From: Gordonia rubripertincta
GTDB taxonomy: Bacteria > Actinomycetota > Actinomycetes > Mycobacteriales > Mycobacteriaceae
NCBI RefSeq assembly: GCF_038024875.1
Contig: NZ_CP136136.1
Span: 4,774,001 to 4,838,000 of the forward strand
DNA length: 64,000 nt
Direction: 5' to 3'
Each line of letters begins with the position of its first letter. The first letter of the stretch is position 1. The notes beneath the pieces are model-generated. The model had not been told where the DNA came from. It searched no databases and saw nothing but the letters and a program-made list of their open reading frames with translations. Below are positions 17,795 to 26,263 of the stretch, piece after piece. Position numbers and translations under genes: made by a program.

Positions 17795-18219
17795 GCTTTC
17801 TTGCCCGAGCGGGCCTTCGGCTGAACGAGTCGGGCTGCCGACCAATCCCCCAGGCTGATCGCCGACGTCTGGGTCAGGCCCGCGGTGGGGGCCGCCTCGG
17901 CGATCTCGCTCGGATCCACGTATCCCGGCTTGCCGGTCTTGGGCGAAAACACCCACACGTATCCGTCTTCGGCAAGGGGTCCGATGGCGTCCATCAGCGC
18001 GTCGACGAGGTCTCCGTCGCCTTCGCGCCACCAGAGGACGACGACGTCGACGACGTCGTCGGCATCCTCATCGACCATCTCGGCATCGATCGCGTCCTCG
18101 ATGTCGGCTCGCAGCTCGTCGTCCGTGTCCTCGTCCCAGCCGACTTCCTGCACGACCAAGCCGGCCTTCAAGCCCAGTTTTTGGGCGTTGCTGCCCGTAC
18201 CGTCTGTGGCGGCTACCAC
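17791..18219 (-). CDS. DUF3052 protein
   Basis: A 142-residue cytoplasmic protein of the actinobacterial DUF3052 family (Rv2239c orthologue). It has a strongly acidic central part (DEDTDDELRADIEDAIDAE) and the segment DDVVDVVVLWWREGDGDL. Family function is unknown. It is translationally coupled to ahpE through the ATGA overlap, an order kept in mycobacteria, so a redox-related role is possible but not shown. Start GTG at 18219. Confidence 0.85.
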   Translation of the reverse strand: MVAATDGTGSNAQKLGLKAGLVVQEVGWDEDTDDELRADIEDAIDAEMVDEDADDVVDVVVLWWREGDGDLVDALMDAIGPLAEDGYVWVFSPKTGKPGYVDPSEIAEAAPTAGLTQTSAISLGDWSAARLVQPKARSGKKA

Positions 18220-18387
18220 CGCGCGTGACCTCCTGAGGGTGATGGGACGTTCTTTCCGTCGCCGGTGTGTGCATCTGTGTACGCCAACTCGCTTGTCAGC
18301 ATAGGCAACAGCCTAGAGCCTCACATTGCAAGCCGACCTACGTCACTCGATTTCGGGCGTTTCTTTTTCGCCGACCACCGGAACCGC

Positions 18388-19008
18388 TCAGCGACCGGGA
18401 CTCGTCGGCGCCGGAGTGGTGGTGCCCGAGGAACGGGGCGTCGCCGACGACGCCGCCGGCACCGGCGTGTACTCACCGCACACCTCGAGCAGGCGCGCCT
18501 TGTCGCGGGTCCACTGCCCCGACACCGTGTTCAGTTCGGTGCGCTGTTCCCTGCGGATCGCGTTCTCGAGACGCGCCGTCGAATCGAGGAACGTCCGCGC
18601 CGGCGTCGCGACGTCGACGGGCGCACTCGCGGTGATCCTCGGACGGATCTGATCGGCACCGGCGATCAGACTCGCGCGCGCCTTGTCGGCGAGATCCCCG
18701 ACCTCTGGGTACGAATGCGTCGTGTTGAGCCGCTTGATGAAGGTGTTGTAGCCGCGCACCATCACGACCATCGACGACATCGACTCCCGACAGAGTTCGA
18801 CGCCTTCGGTCCGCACCTGCGCGGCCGCCGACGCCGACACCTCCGACCGGTAGATCGCCACCTCACCGGGTGCCGCGACACCCGCACCTCCGACCGTGGA
18901 CGTACACGCCGACAACATGATTCCCCCGAATGCGATGCCGACGATCACACTCGTCCGAACACCCCCGTGTCCGCTGCGGCCGGGCCTGGCCTCCCCTGCG
19001 CCCAGCAT
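18388..19008 (-). CDS. putative lipoprotein (Rv2240c-like)
   Basis: A 206-residue secreted protein. The N-terminus has a hydrophobic segment (VIVGIAFGGIMLSAC) with lipobox LSAC and lipidated Cys35. The rest is mostly helical and charged, with a Ser/Thr/Pro-rich C-terminal tail. It occupies the position of Rv2240c between DUF3052 and aceE. No catalytic motif is seen. ATG at 19008 is chosen because it places the signal sequence sensibly; upstream in-frame codons run into the aceE promoter region. Confidence 0.75.
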   Translation of the reverse strand: MLGAGEARPGRSGHGGVRTSVIVGIAFGGIMLSACTSTVGGAGVAAPGEVAIYRSEVSASAAAQVRTEGVELCRESMSSMVVMVRGYNTFIKRLNTTHSYPEVGDLADKARASLIAGADQIRPRITASAPVDVATPARTFLDSTARLENAIRREQRTELNTVSGQWTRDKARLLEVCGEYTPVPAASSATPRSSGTTTPAPTSPGR

Positions 19009-19216
19009 TGCTCTCCCCCTACTCGTCAGTAACGCTGCAAGGAAGCTACAGCAGCTTCGCTGTCGCGGCAGCCTACCCGGATCCACCCGGTGCCAAGCCA
19101 CCTCACATGGGGCACGATGAGGGGTGACACCGCACAACATCGGAGTTGCAGTGTCGTACACCATGCAGCCGGACCACCACCCCGAGTCCGGCCTGTCAGA
19201 GGGAGTAGGCATCACC

Positions 19217-22045
19217 GTGACCGACCAGATGGACCAGGCGACGCAGGACACGATTCCCAGCGAGCACGCCGGCCCGGGCTCCAACGGACGTGCTGCCGGA
19301 CGGAGCGGACACCGCGTCCGCGTCATCCGCGAAGGCGTCGCGTCCTATCTGCCCGACATCGACCCCGACGAGACCACCGAGTGGCTCGACTCGTTCGACG
19401 CCCTGCTCGACGCCGCCGGCCCCGGCCGCGCCCGCTACCTGATGTTGCGCCTGCTCGAGCGTGCCGGCGAGAAGCGGGTGTCGATCCCCGCACTCACCTC
19501 CACCGACTACGTGAACACCATCCCCACCGAGGCGGAACCGTGGTTCCCCGGCGACGAGGAGGTCGAGCGCCGCTTCCGTCAGATGATCCGCTGGAACGCC
19601 GCGATCATGGTGCATCGCGCTCAGCGTCCGGGAGTCGGTGTGGGCGGCCACATCTCGACGTACGCGTCGTCGGCGTCGCTGTACGAGGTCGGTTTCAACC
19701 ACTTCTTCCGCGGCAAGAACCACTCCGGCGGCGGCGACCAGATCTTCATCCAGGGCCACGCCTCCCCCGGCATCTACGCCCGCGCCTACCTCGAGGGCCG
19801 CATCGACGAGGCCCGCATGGACGGCTTCCGCCAGGAGCACAGCCACGCCGGTGAGGGCGGCGGCCTGCCGTCGTACCCGCACCCCCGGCTGATGCCCGAC
19901 TTCTGGGAATTCCCGACCGTCTCCATGGGCCTCGGCCCGATGAACGCCATCTACCAGGCGCGCTTCAACCACTACCTGCACGACCGCGGCATCAAGGACA
20001 CCTCCGACCAGCACGTGTGGGCGTTCCTCGGCGACGGCGAGATGGACGAGCCGGAATCGCGCGGCTTCGCCAGCTTCGCGGCCACCGAGGGCCTCGACAA
20101 CCTGACCTTCGTGATCAACTGCAACCTGCAGCGCCTCGACGGTCCGGTGCGCGGCAACGGCAAGATCATCCAGGAGCTGGAGTCGTTCTTCCGCGGCGCC
20201 GGCTGGAACGTCATCAAGGTCATCTGGGGCCGCGAGTGGGATGCACTGCTGCACGCCGACCGTGACGGCGCCCTGGTCAATCTGATGAACACGACGCCCG
20301 ACGGCGACTTCCAGACCTACAAGGCCAACGACGGCGCGTTCGTCCGCGAACACTTCTTCAATCGCGACCCGCGGACCAAGGAGCTCGTCAAGGACCTCTC
20401 CGACGCCGAGATCTGGAACCTCAAGCGCGGCGGCCACGACTACCGCAAGATCCACGCCGCCTACGCCGCCGCCATGACCCACAAGGGCCAGCCGACGGTG
20501 ATCCTGGCGCACACGATCAAGGGCTACACGCTCGGCAAGCACTTCGAGGGACGCAACGCGACCCACCAGATGAAGAAGCTGACGCTCGACGACCTCAAGG
20601 CCTTCCGCGACAGCACGCGCATCCCGATCAGCGACGAGCAGCTCGAGAAGGATCCGTACCTGCCGCCGTACTACCACCCCGGCAAGGATTCGCCGGAACT
20701 CCAGTACATGCTGGATCGCCGCAAGACCCTCGGCGGCTTCCTGCCGAGCCGCCGTACCAAGGCCAAGGTCCTCGAAGCCGACACGTCGTCGGCGCTCAAG
20801 ACCACCGAGAAGGGCTCGGGCAAGCAGCAGGTCGCGACCACCATGGCACTGGTCCGCGTCTTCAAGGATCTGTTGCGCGACAAGGAGATCGGCAAGCGCA
20901 TCGTGCCGATCATCCCCGACGAGGCCCGCACCTTCGGTATGGACTCGTGGTTCCCGACCCTGAAGATCTACAACCGCAACGGACAGCTCTACACCTCGGT
21001 CGACGCCGAGCTGATGCTCGCCTACAAGGAGAGCGCCGAAGGCCAGATCCTGCACGAGGGCATCAACGAGGCCGGTTCGGCGGCCAGCTTCGCCGCCGTC
21101 GGCACGTCGTATGCGACGCACGACGAGCCGATGATCCCGCTGTACATCTTCTATTCGATGTTCGGCTTCCAGCGCACCGGCGACAGCTTCTGGGCGGCCG
21201 CCGACCAGATGGCGCGCGGCTTCGTCATCGGCGCGACCGCCGGCCGTACGACGCTCACCGGTGAAGGTCTGCAGCATGCCGACGGCCACTCGCCGCTGCT
21301 CGCCGCGACCAACCCGGCCGTCGTCGCCTACGACCCGGCGTTCGCCTACGAACTCGGCCACATCGTCGACGACGGTCTCAAGCGCATGTACGGCGAGGAC
21401 CCGGAGAACGTCTTCTACTACATCACCGTCTACAACGAGCCGATCAGCCAGCCGGCGAAGCCCGAGCACGTCGACCACGAGGGCGTCGTCAAGGGCGGCT
21501 ACCTGTTCCAGAAGGCCCCGGGGAACAAGGAGTACCCGGCCAACATCCTGGTTTCCGGCATCACCATGCCCGACGCGCTGCGTGCCTCCGAGCTGCTCGC
21601 CGAGGAGTGGAACGTCGGCGCCGACGTGTACTCGGTGACGTCGTGGAGCGAACTGGCCCGAGACGGTATCCGCGCCGACCGGCAGGCGCTGCGCGATCCG
21701 GGCAGCGAGCCCGCACCCGCCTACCTGACCGAGCTGATGGCCGACGCGGCCGGACCGTTCGTCGGCGTCAGCGACTACATGCGCGGCGTCCAGGAGCAGA
21801 TCCGCGCCTACCTGCCCGGCACGTACCTGACGCTGGGCACCGACGGGTTCGGTTTCTCCGACACCCGGCCGGCGGCACGACGCTTCTTCAACGTCGACGC
21901 CGAGTCGATCGTGGTCGCGGTACTGGTCGCACTCGCCCGCGACGGTCACATCGACATGTCGGTGGCCAAGCAGGCCGCGGACAAGTACAAGATCGACGAC
22001 GTCGCCGCCGCTCCGGAGCAGACCAGCGATCCCGGCGTGGCCTAG
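19217..22045 (+). CDS. aceE: pyruvate dehydrogenase E1 component (homodimeric AceE)
   Basis: Thiamin-diphosphate decarboxylase of the pyruvate dehydrogenase complex, forming acetyl-CoA with AceF/Lpd. About 942 residues, near-identical in pattern to Rv2241: GGHISTYASSASLYEVGFNH, the ThDP/Mg site GDGEMDEPE, NLQRLDGPVRGNGKI, DEARTFGMDSWFP and HADGHSPLLAATNP. Of several starts, GTG at 19217 (VTDQMDQ) is preferred because GAGGGAG lies 11-18 nt upstream; GTG/ATG codons back to 19124 stay open. It sits directly before the regulator and FAS-II genes, linking acetyl-CoA supply to mycolate synthesis. No frameshift is seen. Confidence 0.95.
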   Translation: MTDQMDQATQDTIPSEHAGPGSNGRAAGRSGHRVRVIREGVASYLPDIDPDETTEWLDSFDALLDAAGPGRARYLMLRLLERAGEKRVSIPALTSTDYVNTIPTEAEPWFPGDEEVERRFRQMIRWNAAIMVHRAQRPGVGVGGHISTYASSASLYEVGFNHFFRGKNHSGGGDQIFIQGHASPGIYARAYLEGRIDEARMDGFRQEHSHAGEGGGLPSYPHPRLMPDFWEFPTVSMGLGPMNAIYQARFNHYLHDRGIKDTSDQHVWAFLGDGEMDEPESRGFASFAATEGLDNLTFVINCNLQRLDGPVRGNGKIIQELESFFRGAGWNVIKVIWGREWDALLHADRDGALVNLMNTTPDGDFQTYKANDGAFVREHFFNRDPRTKELVKDLSDAEIWNLKRGGHDYRKIHAAYAAAMTHKGQPTVILAHTIKGYTLGKHFEGRNATHQMKKLTLDDLKAFRDSTRIPISDEQLEKDPYLPPYYHPGKDSPELQYMLDRRKTLGGFLPSRRTKAKVLEADTSSALKTTEKGSGKQQVATTMALVRVFKDLLRDKEIGKRIVPIIPDEARTFGMDSWFPTLKIYNRNGQLYTSVDAELMLAYKESAEGQILHEGINEAGSAASFAAVGTSYATHDEPMIPLYIFYSMFGFQRTGDSFWAAADQMARGFVIGATAGRTTLTGEGLQHADGHSPLLAATNPAVVAYDPAFAYELGHIVDDGLKRMYGEDPENVFYYITVYNEPISQPAKPEHVDHEGVVKGGYLFQKAPGNKEYPANILVSGITMPDALRASELLAEEWNVGADVYSVTSWSELARDGIRADRQALRDPGSEPAPAYLTELMADAAGPFVGVSDYMRGVQEQIRAYLPGTYLTLGTDGFGFSDTRPAARRFFNVDAESIVVAVLVALARDGHIDMSVAKQAADKYKIDDVAAAPEQTSDPGVA

Positions 22046-22116
22046 TTCGGCACCGGACCGCCGCACCCGGACAGACCAGCGATCCCGGCGCGGCGGTTTC
22101 CGGGGACTAGATTGAG

Positions 22117-23394
22117 ATGGTGTCCGACGCGCGAGTGAATCAGCCCACAACACCACCGGCTGACGTGTTCGGTGAGCGGGGTGCCCATGTACCGGCCCCC
22201 GCCACCGTGCACGACGCGCTGCCGGACACGCTTCTTCGGCGGGTCAAGCAGTACAGCGGACGCCTCGCCACCGAGGCGGTCCACTCCATGCAGGACCAGC
22301 TGCCGTACTTCGGCGACCTCGACGCCGCGCAGCGCGCGAGTGTCCAGCTCGTCGTGCAGACGGCGGTCGTGAACTTCGTCGAGTGGATCCAGGACCCCGA
22401 GGGCAACGTCAAGTTCACGGTCCAGGCGTTTCAGGTGGTGCCGCAGGACCTCGCCAGACGTATCACGCTGCTGCAGACCGTCGAGATGGTCCGCGTGGCC
22501 ATGGAGTTCTTCGAGAAGTGGCTGCCGCTGCTTGCTCGCAACGACGCCCAGCTCCGCGCACTCACCGAGTCGGTTCTGAGATACGGGCGCGAGATCGGCT
22601 TCGCCGCCGCCGCGATCTACGCATCAGCCGCGGAATCGCGCGGCGCGTGGGATTCCCGACTCGAGGCCCTGGTCGTCGACGCCGTGGTCCGCGGTGACAC
22701 CGGTCCCCAGCTCCTCTCCCGCGCGGCAGCCCTGAACTGGGACTCCGACGCCCCGGCGACGGTCATCGTCGGGACCCCGCCACCCGAACAGAACGTGTCG
22801 GTGCCGCTGGCCATCCACAACACGGCAAGACAGTTCGACCGGTCGGCACTGTCGGTGGTCCAGGGTTCGGTGCTCGTCGCCATCGTCAGCGGTCCCGCAC
22901 GCCCCACGGAGAAGTTCGTCTCGGCTCTTCTCTCCCACTTCGCCGACGGCCCGGTGGTCATCGGACCGACCATGCCGAACCTGGGGAGCGCCCATGCCAG
23001 CGCCGCCGAGGCGATGGCGGCGATCGAAGCGGTGGTGGGCTGGCCGAGTGCACCCCGCCCGGTCCACAGTCTCGAACTGCTCCCCGAGCGAGCTCTCAAC
23101 GGTGACGAATCGGCGGTCGCCGCCCTGGTCGAATCGGTGGTCCGTCCGCTCTCCACGGGAGGCACCACACTGACCACGACGCTCGAGGCCTACCTCGACT
23201 CTGGCGGATCGGTCGAATCCTGCGCGCGCGTTCTGTACATACATCCAAATACGGTCCGGTACAGACTGAAAAAAATTGCGGAAATCACACGCCGCGATCC
23301 GACAAACCCACGAGACGCGTATGTACTACGGATCGCGACGACTGTCGGTCGTCTGACACACTTAAGGCACAAATCGGACTCTCCTGCACCATGA
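22117..23394 (+). CDS. mabR: PucR/CdaR-type regulator MabR of the FAS-II operon
   Basis: A 425-residue regulator with a central helical/GGDEF-like sensory part and a C-terminal PucR helix-turn-helix, SVESCARVLYIHPNTVRYRL (about residues 368-387). It is the orthologue of Rv2242 (MabR), reported to bind the promoter of fabD-acpM-kasA-kasB-accD6 and to control mycolic acid synthesis, with acyl-CoA as effector. It lies 71 bp after aceE and 195 bp before fabD. A 19-bp inverted repeat in that gap (23505-23523) is its probable operator. Confidence 0.9.
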   Translation: MVSDARVNQPTTPPADVFGERGAHVPAPATVHDALPDTLLRRVKQYSGRLATEAVHSMQDQLPYFGDLDAAQRASVQLVVQTAVVNFVEWIQDPEGNVKFTVQAFQVVPQDLARRITLLQTVEMVRVAMEFFEKWLPLLARNDAQLRALTESVLRYGREIGFAAAAIYASAAESRGAWDSRLEALVVDAVVRGDTGPQLLSRAAALNWDSDAPATVIVGTPPPEQNVSVPLAIHNTARQFDRSALSVVQGSVLVAIVSGPARPTEKFVSALLSHFADGPVVIGPTMPNLGSAHASAAEAMAAIEAVVGWPSAPRPVHSLELLPERALNGDESAVAALVESVVRPLSTGGTTLTTTLEAYLDSGGSVESCARVLYIHPNTVRYRLKKIAEITRRDPTNPRDAYVLRIATTVGRLTHLRHKSDSPAP

Positions 23395-23504
23395 GTCACA
23401 CTGGCAACATGTCCGATTCACGATTTATGCTGATAGGAGCCTTAAGAGCACGTTTCGGTAACGAATCTCAGCCTGATGACGAAGCAGGTGACACTGAGGT
23501 CAAG

Positions 23505-23523
23505 TTTGTGGGAACCCCACAAA
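23505..23523. promoter_or_regulatory. probable MabR operator upstream of fabD
   Basis: Perfect inverted repeat TTTGTGGG-aac-CCCACAAA, 67 bp upstream of the fabD start. The intergenic region 23395-23589 is otherwise AT-richer than its surroundings, as expected of a promoter. As I recall, MabR sites in mycobacteria have TTTTGT/ACAAAA-like arms. Confidence 0.6.
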
Positions 23524-23589
23524 ACCCGGCATCAAGGTTCATGCTTCTCCACACCCACATGGAGCGGGCAAAGGGTGTTCTCTGGTCAC

Positions 23590-24498
23590 GTGCTTTCGTT
23601 GCTTGCTCCCGGCCAGGGTTCCCAGACACCCGGCATGCTCACGCCGTGGCTCGACCTGCCCGGCACCCGTGATCAGATCGCCACGTGGTCCAAGCTCACT
23701 CAACTGGACTTGGAAAGACTCGGTACCACCGCCACCGCGGAGGAGATCACCGACACCGCGGTGACCCAGCCGCTGGTCGTCGTCGCCGCCCTCCTCGCCT
23801 TCGACGAGGTCCGCAAGAACGGTGAACTGCCCGCGGACGCGGCCGTCGCCGGCCACTCGGTCGGTGAGCTCGCCGCCGCTGCCATCACCGGCGTCATCTC
23901 CGCCGACGAGGCCGTCACCCTCGCCGCGATCCGCGGCGCCGAGATGGCCAAGGCCTGTGCCCTGGTGCCCACCACCATGGCCGCCGTTCTCGGTGGCGAC
24001 GAGGCCGCGGTACTCGCCCGCCTCGACGAGCTCGAGCTCGTCCCGGCCAACCGCAACGCGGTCGGTCAGATCGTCGCGGCCGGCGCCGTCGAGAAGATCG
24101 ACGAGCTCATCGCCTCGCCGCCGGAGAAAGCCCGCATCCGCAAGCTCGCGGTCGCCGGCGCCTTCCACACCCACTTCATGGCCCCGGCGCAGGACGCGGT
24201 CGCCGCCGCGGCGGCGAAGATCACCCCGGCCGACCCGAATCGCACGCTGCTGTCCAACTCGGACGGTCAGCCTGTAACGAATGGCGTCGACGCACTGACA
24301 AAACTGGTAGGCCAGGTCACCAGGCCGGTCCGCTGGGATCTCTGCTCGGCGTACCTGCGGGACAACTCGGCCACCGCCGTCGTGGAACTGCCACCGGCGG
24401 GCACGCTCGTGGGGATCGCCAAGCGTGAGCTGAAGGGCACCCCATCGCTGGCTCTCAAGGAGCCCGGCGACATCGCGAAGATCGCAGAACTTGGATAG
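23590..24498 (+). CDS. fabD: malonyl-CoA:ACP transacylase
   Basis: Moves malonyl groups from CoA to AcpM for chain elongation by FAS-II. 302 residues, the same length as Rv2243. The acyl-enzyme serine is Ser90 in VAGHSVGE, Arg115 lies in AIRGAEMAK, and the catalytic His193 lies in AGAFHTHFM. GTG at 23590 gives the classic N-terminus LSLLAPGQGSQ; the frame is open further upstream but that is the promoter region. First gene of the FAS-II set. Confidence 0.96.
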   Translation: MLSLLAPGQGSQTPGMLTPWLDLPGTRDQIATWSKLTQLDLERLGTTATAEEITDTAVTQPLVVVAALLAFDEVRKNGELPADAAVAGHSVGELAAAAITGVISADEAVTLAAIRGAEMAKACALVPTTMAAVLGGDEAAVLARLDELELVPANRNAVGQIVAAGAVEKIDELIASPPEKARIRKLAVAGAFHTHFMAPAQDAVAAAAAKITPADPNRTLLSNSDGQPVTNGVDALTKLVGQVTRPVRWDLCSAYLRDNSATAVVELPPAGTLVGIAKRELKGTPSLALKEPGDIAKIAELG

Positions 24499-24499
24499 C

Positions 24500-24549
24500 G
24501 GTCGCGGTTAGTCCGCGACCCCCGGAAGATCGGCGCCCGGCGCCGATCT
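24500..24549 (+). promoter_or_regulatory. tandem perfect hairpins between fabD and acpM
   Basis: Two adjacent perfect hairpins: GGTCGCGG-ttagt-CCGCGACC (24500-24520) and AGATCGGCGC-ccg-GCGCCGATCT (24527-24549). They start right after the fabD stop and lie 74 bp before acpM. No T run follows, so mRNA processing, stabilisation or partial attenuation is more likely than full termination. Confidence 0.6.
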
Positions 24550-24622
24550 GTCCAAGCGCGCGGGCTACACGTCCGTCAGACGCTCCGGAATCATCAACCC
24601 GAACACGAAAGGGAACCACACA

Positions 24623-24925
24623 GTGGCTGCCACCCAGGAACAACTCATTGCCGGCATCGCCGAGATCATCGAGGAAGTCACCGGCATCGAGCCGTCCGAG
24701 GTGACGATGGAGAAGTCGTTCGTCGACGATCTGGACATCGACTCGCTGTCCATGGTCGAGATCGCGGTGCAGACCGAGGACAAGTACGGCGTGAAGATCC
24801 CCGATGAGGACCTCGCCGGTCTGCGCACCGTCGGCGACGCCGTCTCGTACATCCAGAAGCTCGAGAGCGAGAACCCCGAGGCTGCGGCTGCCATCAAGGC
24901 CCAGGTCGAGGCAGACCAGAACTGA
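24623..24925 (+). CDS. acpM: meromycolate-extension acyl carrier protein
   Basis: Acyl carrier protein of 100 residues. The phosphopantetheine site is Ser41 in LDIDSLSMVEI. It has the C-terminal extension (SENPEAAAAIKAQVEADQN) typical of AcpM, longer than the roughly 78-residue ordinary ACP. Start is a GTG at 24623 after a purine-rich AAAGGGAA. Its stop overlaps the next start as TGATG. Confidence 0.96.
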   Translation: MAATQEQLIAGIAEIIEEVTGIEPSEVTMEKSFVDDLDIDSLSMVEIAVQTEDKYGVKIPDEDLAGLRTVGDAVSYIQKLESENPEAAAAIKAQVEADQN

Positions 24926-26193
24926 TGAGCTCCCCCTCCCTCCGCGACTACTCGACGCTGGGTGGGAACTTCCCGAGCGTGGTCGTCACCTCCATGGTGG
25001 CGACCACCTCGCTCGGCGAGGATCTCGACTCGACGTGGAAAAACCTGCTGGCGGGTGAGTCGGGCATCCGCGAGCTGACCGACGACTTCATCACCAAGTA
25101 CAACCTGCCGGTGCGCATCGGCGGTCGGCTGCTGACGGATCCGTCCGAAGAGGTCACGCGAGTCGAATCTCGTCGGATGGCCTACGTCGAGCGCATCGCC
25201 CACGTGCTGAGCAAGCGTCTCTGGACGCAGGCCGGCGAGCCCGAGGTCGATCCCGACCGTCTCGCCGTGGTCATCGGCACCGGCCAGGGTGGCGGCGACG
25301 CGATGATCGACGCCGTCAAGGCCATGGAAGGCACCGGCAACTACCGCAAGGTGTCCCCGCTGGCCGTCTCGATGGCCATGCCCAACGGCCCGGCGGCCGT
25401 CGTCGGCCTGAACATCGGCGCCCGCGCGGGCGTGATCACCCCGGTCTCGGCGTGCTCGTCGGGTGCCGAGGCGATCGCACATGCATGGCGTCACATCGTC
25501 ATGGGTGACGCCGACATGGTCGTCACCGGTGGCGTCGAGGGACACATCGACGCAGTGCCGATCGCGGCGTTCTCGATGATGCGTGCGATGAGCACCCGCA
25601 ACGAGGATCCCGCTGCCGCCTCTCGTCCGTTCGACAAGGACCGCGACGGCTTCGTCTTCGGCGAAGGTGCCGCGATGCTCATCCTCGAACGCGAGGAGCA
25701 CGCTCGGGCCCGCGGTGCGCACATCCACGCACGCCTGCTCGGTTCCGGCATCACCTCCGACGGCTTCCACCTGGTTGCCCCGGACCCCAGTGGTCAGGGC
25801 AACGCCCGCGCGATGACGCGGGCACTGCAGACCGCCGGTCTCCAGAAGTCCGACATCACCCACATCAACGCGCATGCGACGTCGACGCCGATCGGCGACA
25901 CCGCCGAGGCCGCCGGTATCACCGCTGCCATCGGTCAGCATGCTGCGATCTACGCGCCGAAGTCCGCTCTGGGACACTCGATCGGTGCGGTGGGTGCGCT
26001 CGAGTCGGTCCTGACCATCAAGAGCGTCGAGGAAGGCGTCATCCCGCCGACCCTCAACCTCGAGAACCAGGACCCGGAATGCGACATCGACGTCGTCCAC
26101 GGTGAACCCCGTTACGGACAGATCGACTACGCGATCAACAACTCGTTCGGTTTCGGTGGGCACAACGTGGCGCTCGCCTTCGGTCGCTACTGA
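24925..26193 (+). CDS. kasA: beta-ketoacyl-ACP synthase (KasA/KasB type)
   Basis: Condensing enzyme extending meromycolate chains on AcpM, 422 residues. The Cys-His-His-Lys set is Cys177 (VSACSSG), His317 (INAHATSTP), Lys346 and His351 (APKSALGHSIG). It resembles both KasA and KasB of M. tuberculosis. Only one KAS gene lies between acpM and accD6, where mycobacteria have two; the kasA name is by position. The start codon overlaps the acpM stop, so expression is coupled. Confidence 0.92.
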   Translation: MSSPSLRDYSTLGGNFPSVVVTSMVATTSLGEDLDSTWKNLLAGESGIRELTDDFITKYNLPVRIGGRLLTDPSEEVTRVESRRMAYVERIAHVLSKRLWTQAGEPEVDPDRLAVVIGTGQGGGDAMIDAVKAMEGTGNYRKVSPLAVSMAMPNGPAAVVGLNIGARAGVITPVSACSSGAEAIAHAWRHIVMGDADMVVTGGVEGHIDAVPIAAFSMMRAMSTRNEDPAAASRPFDKDRDGFVFGEGAAMLILEREEHARARGAHIHARLLGSGITSDGFHLVAPDPSGQGNARAMTRALQTAGLQKSDITHINAHATSTPIGDTAEAAGITAAIGQHAAIYAPKSALGHSIGAVGALESVLTIKSVEEGVIPPTLNLENQDPECDIDVVHGEPRYGQIDYAINNSFGFGGHNVALAFGRY

Positions 26194-26263
26194 GCGTCGG
26201 CTCCCCGCCGATCTCGGTAGTGCCTGAGACGAACCACGCCCGACACCCTTGGAGGAGACTGCG

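Noticed and set aside
19196..22156. 986-codon open frame antisense to aceE
   Set aside because: It mirrors the codon pattern of aceE (G/C-rich third positions), has no domain, and aceE is certain.
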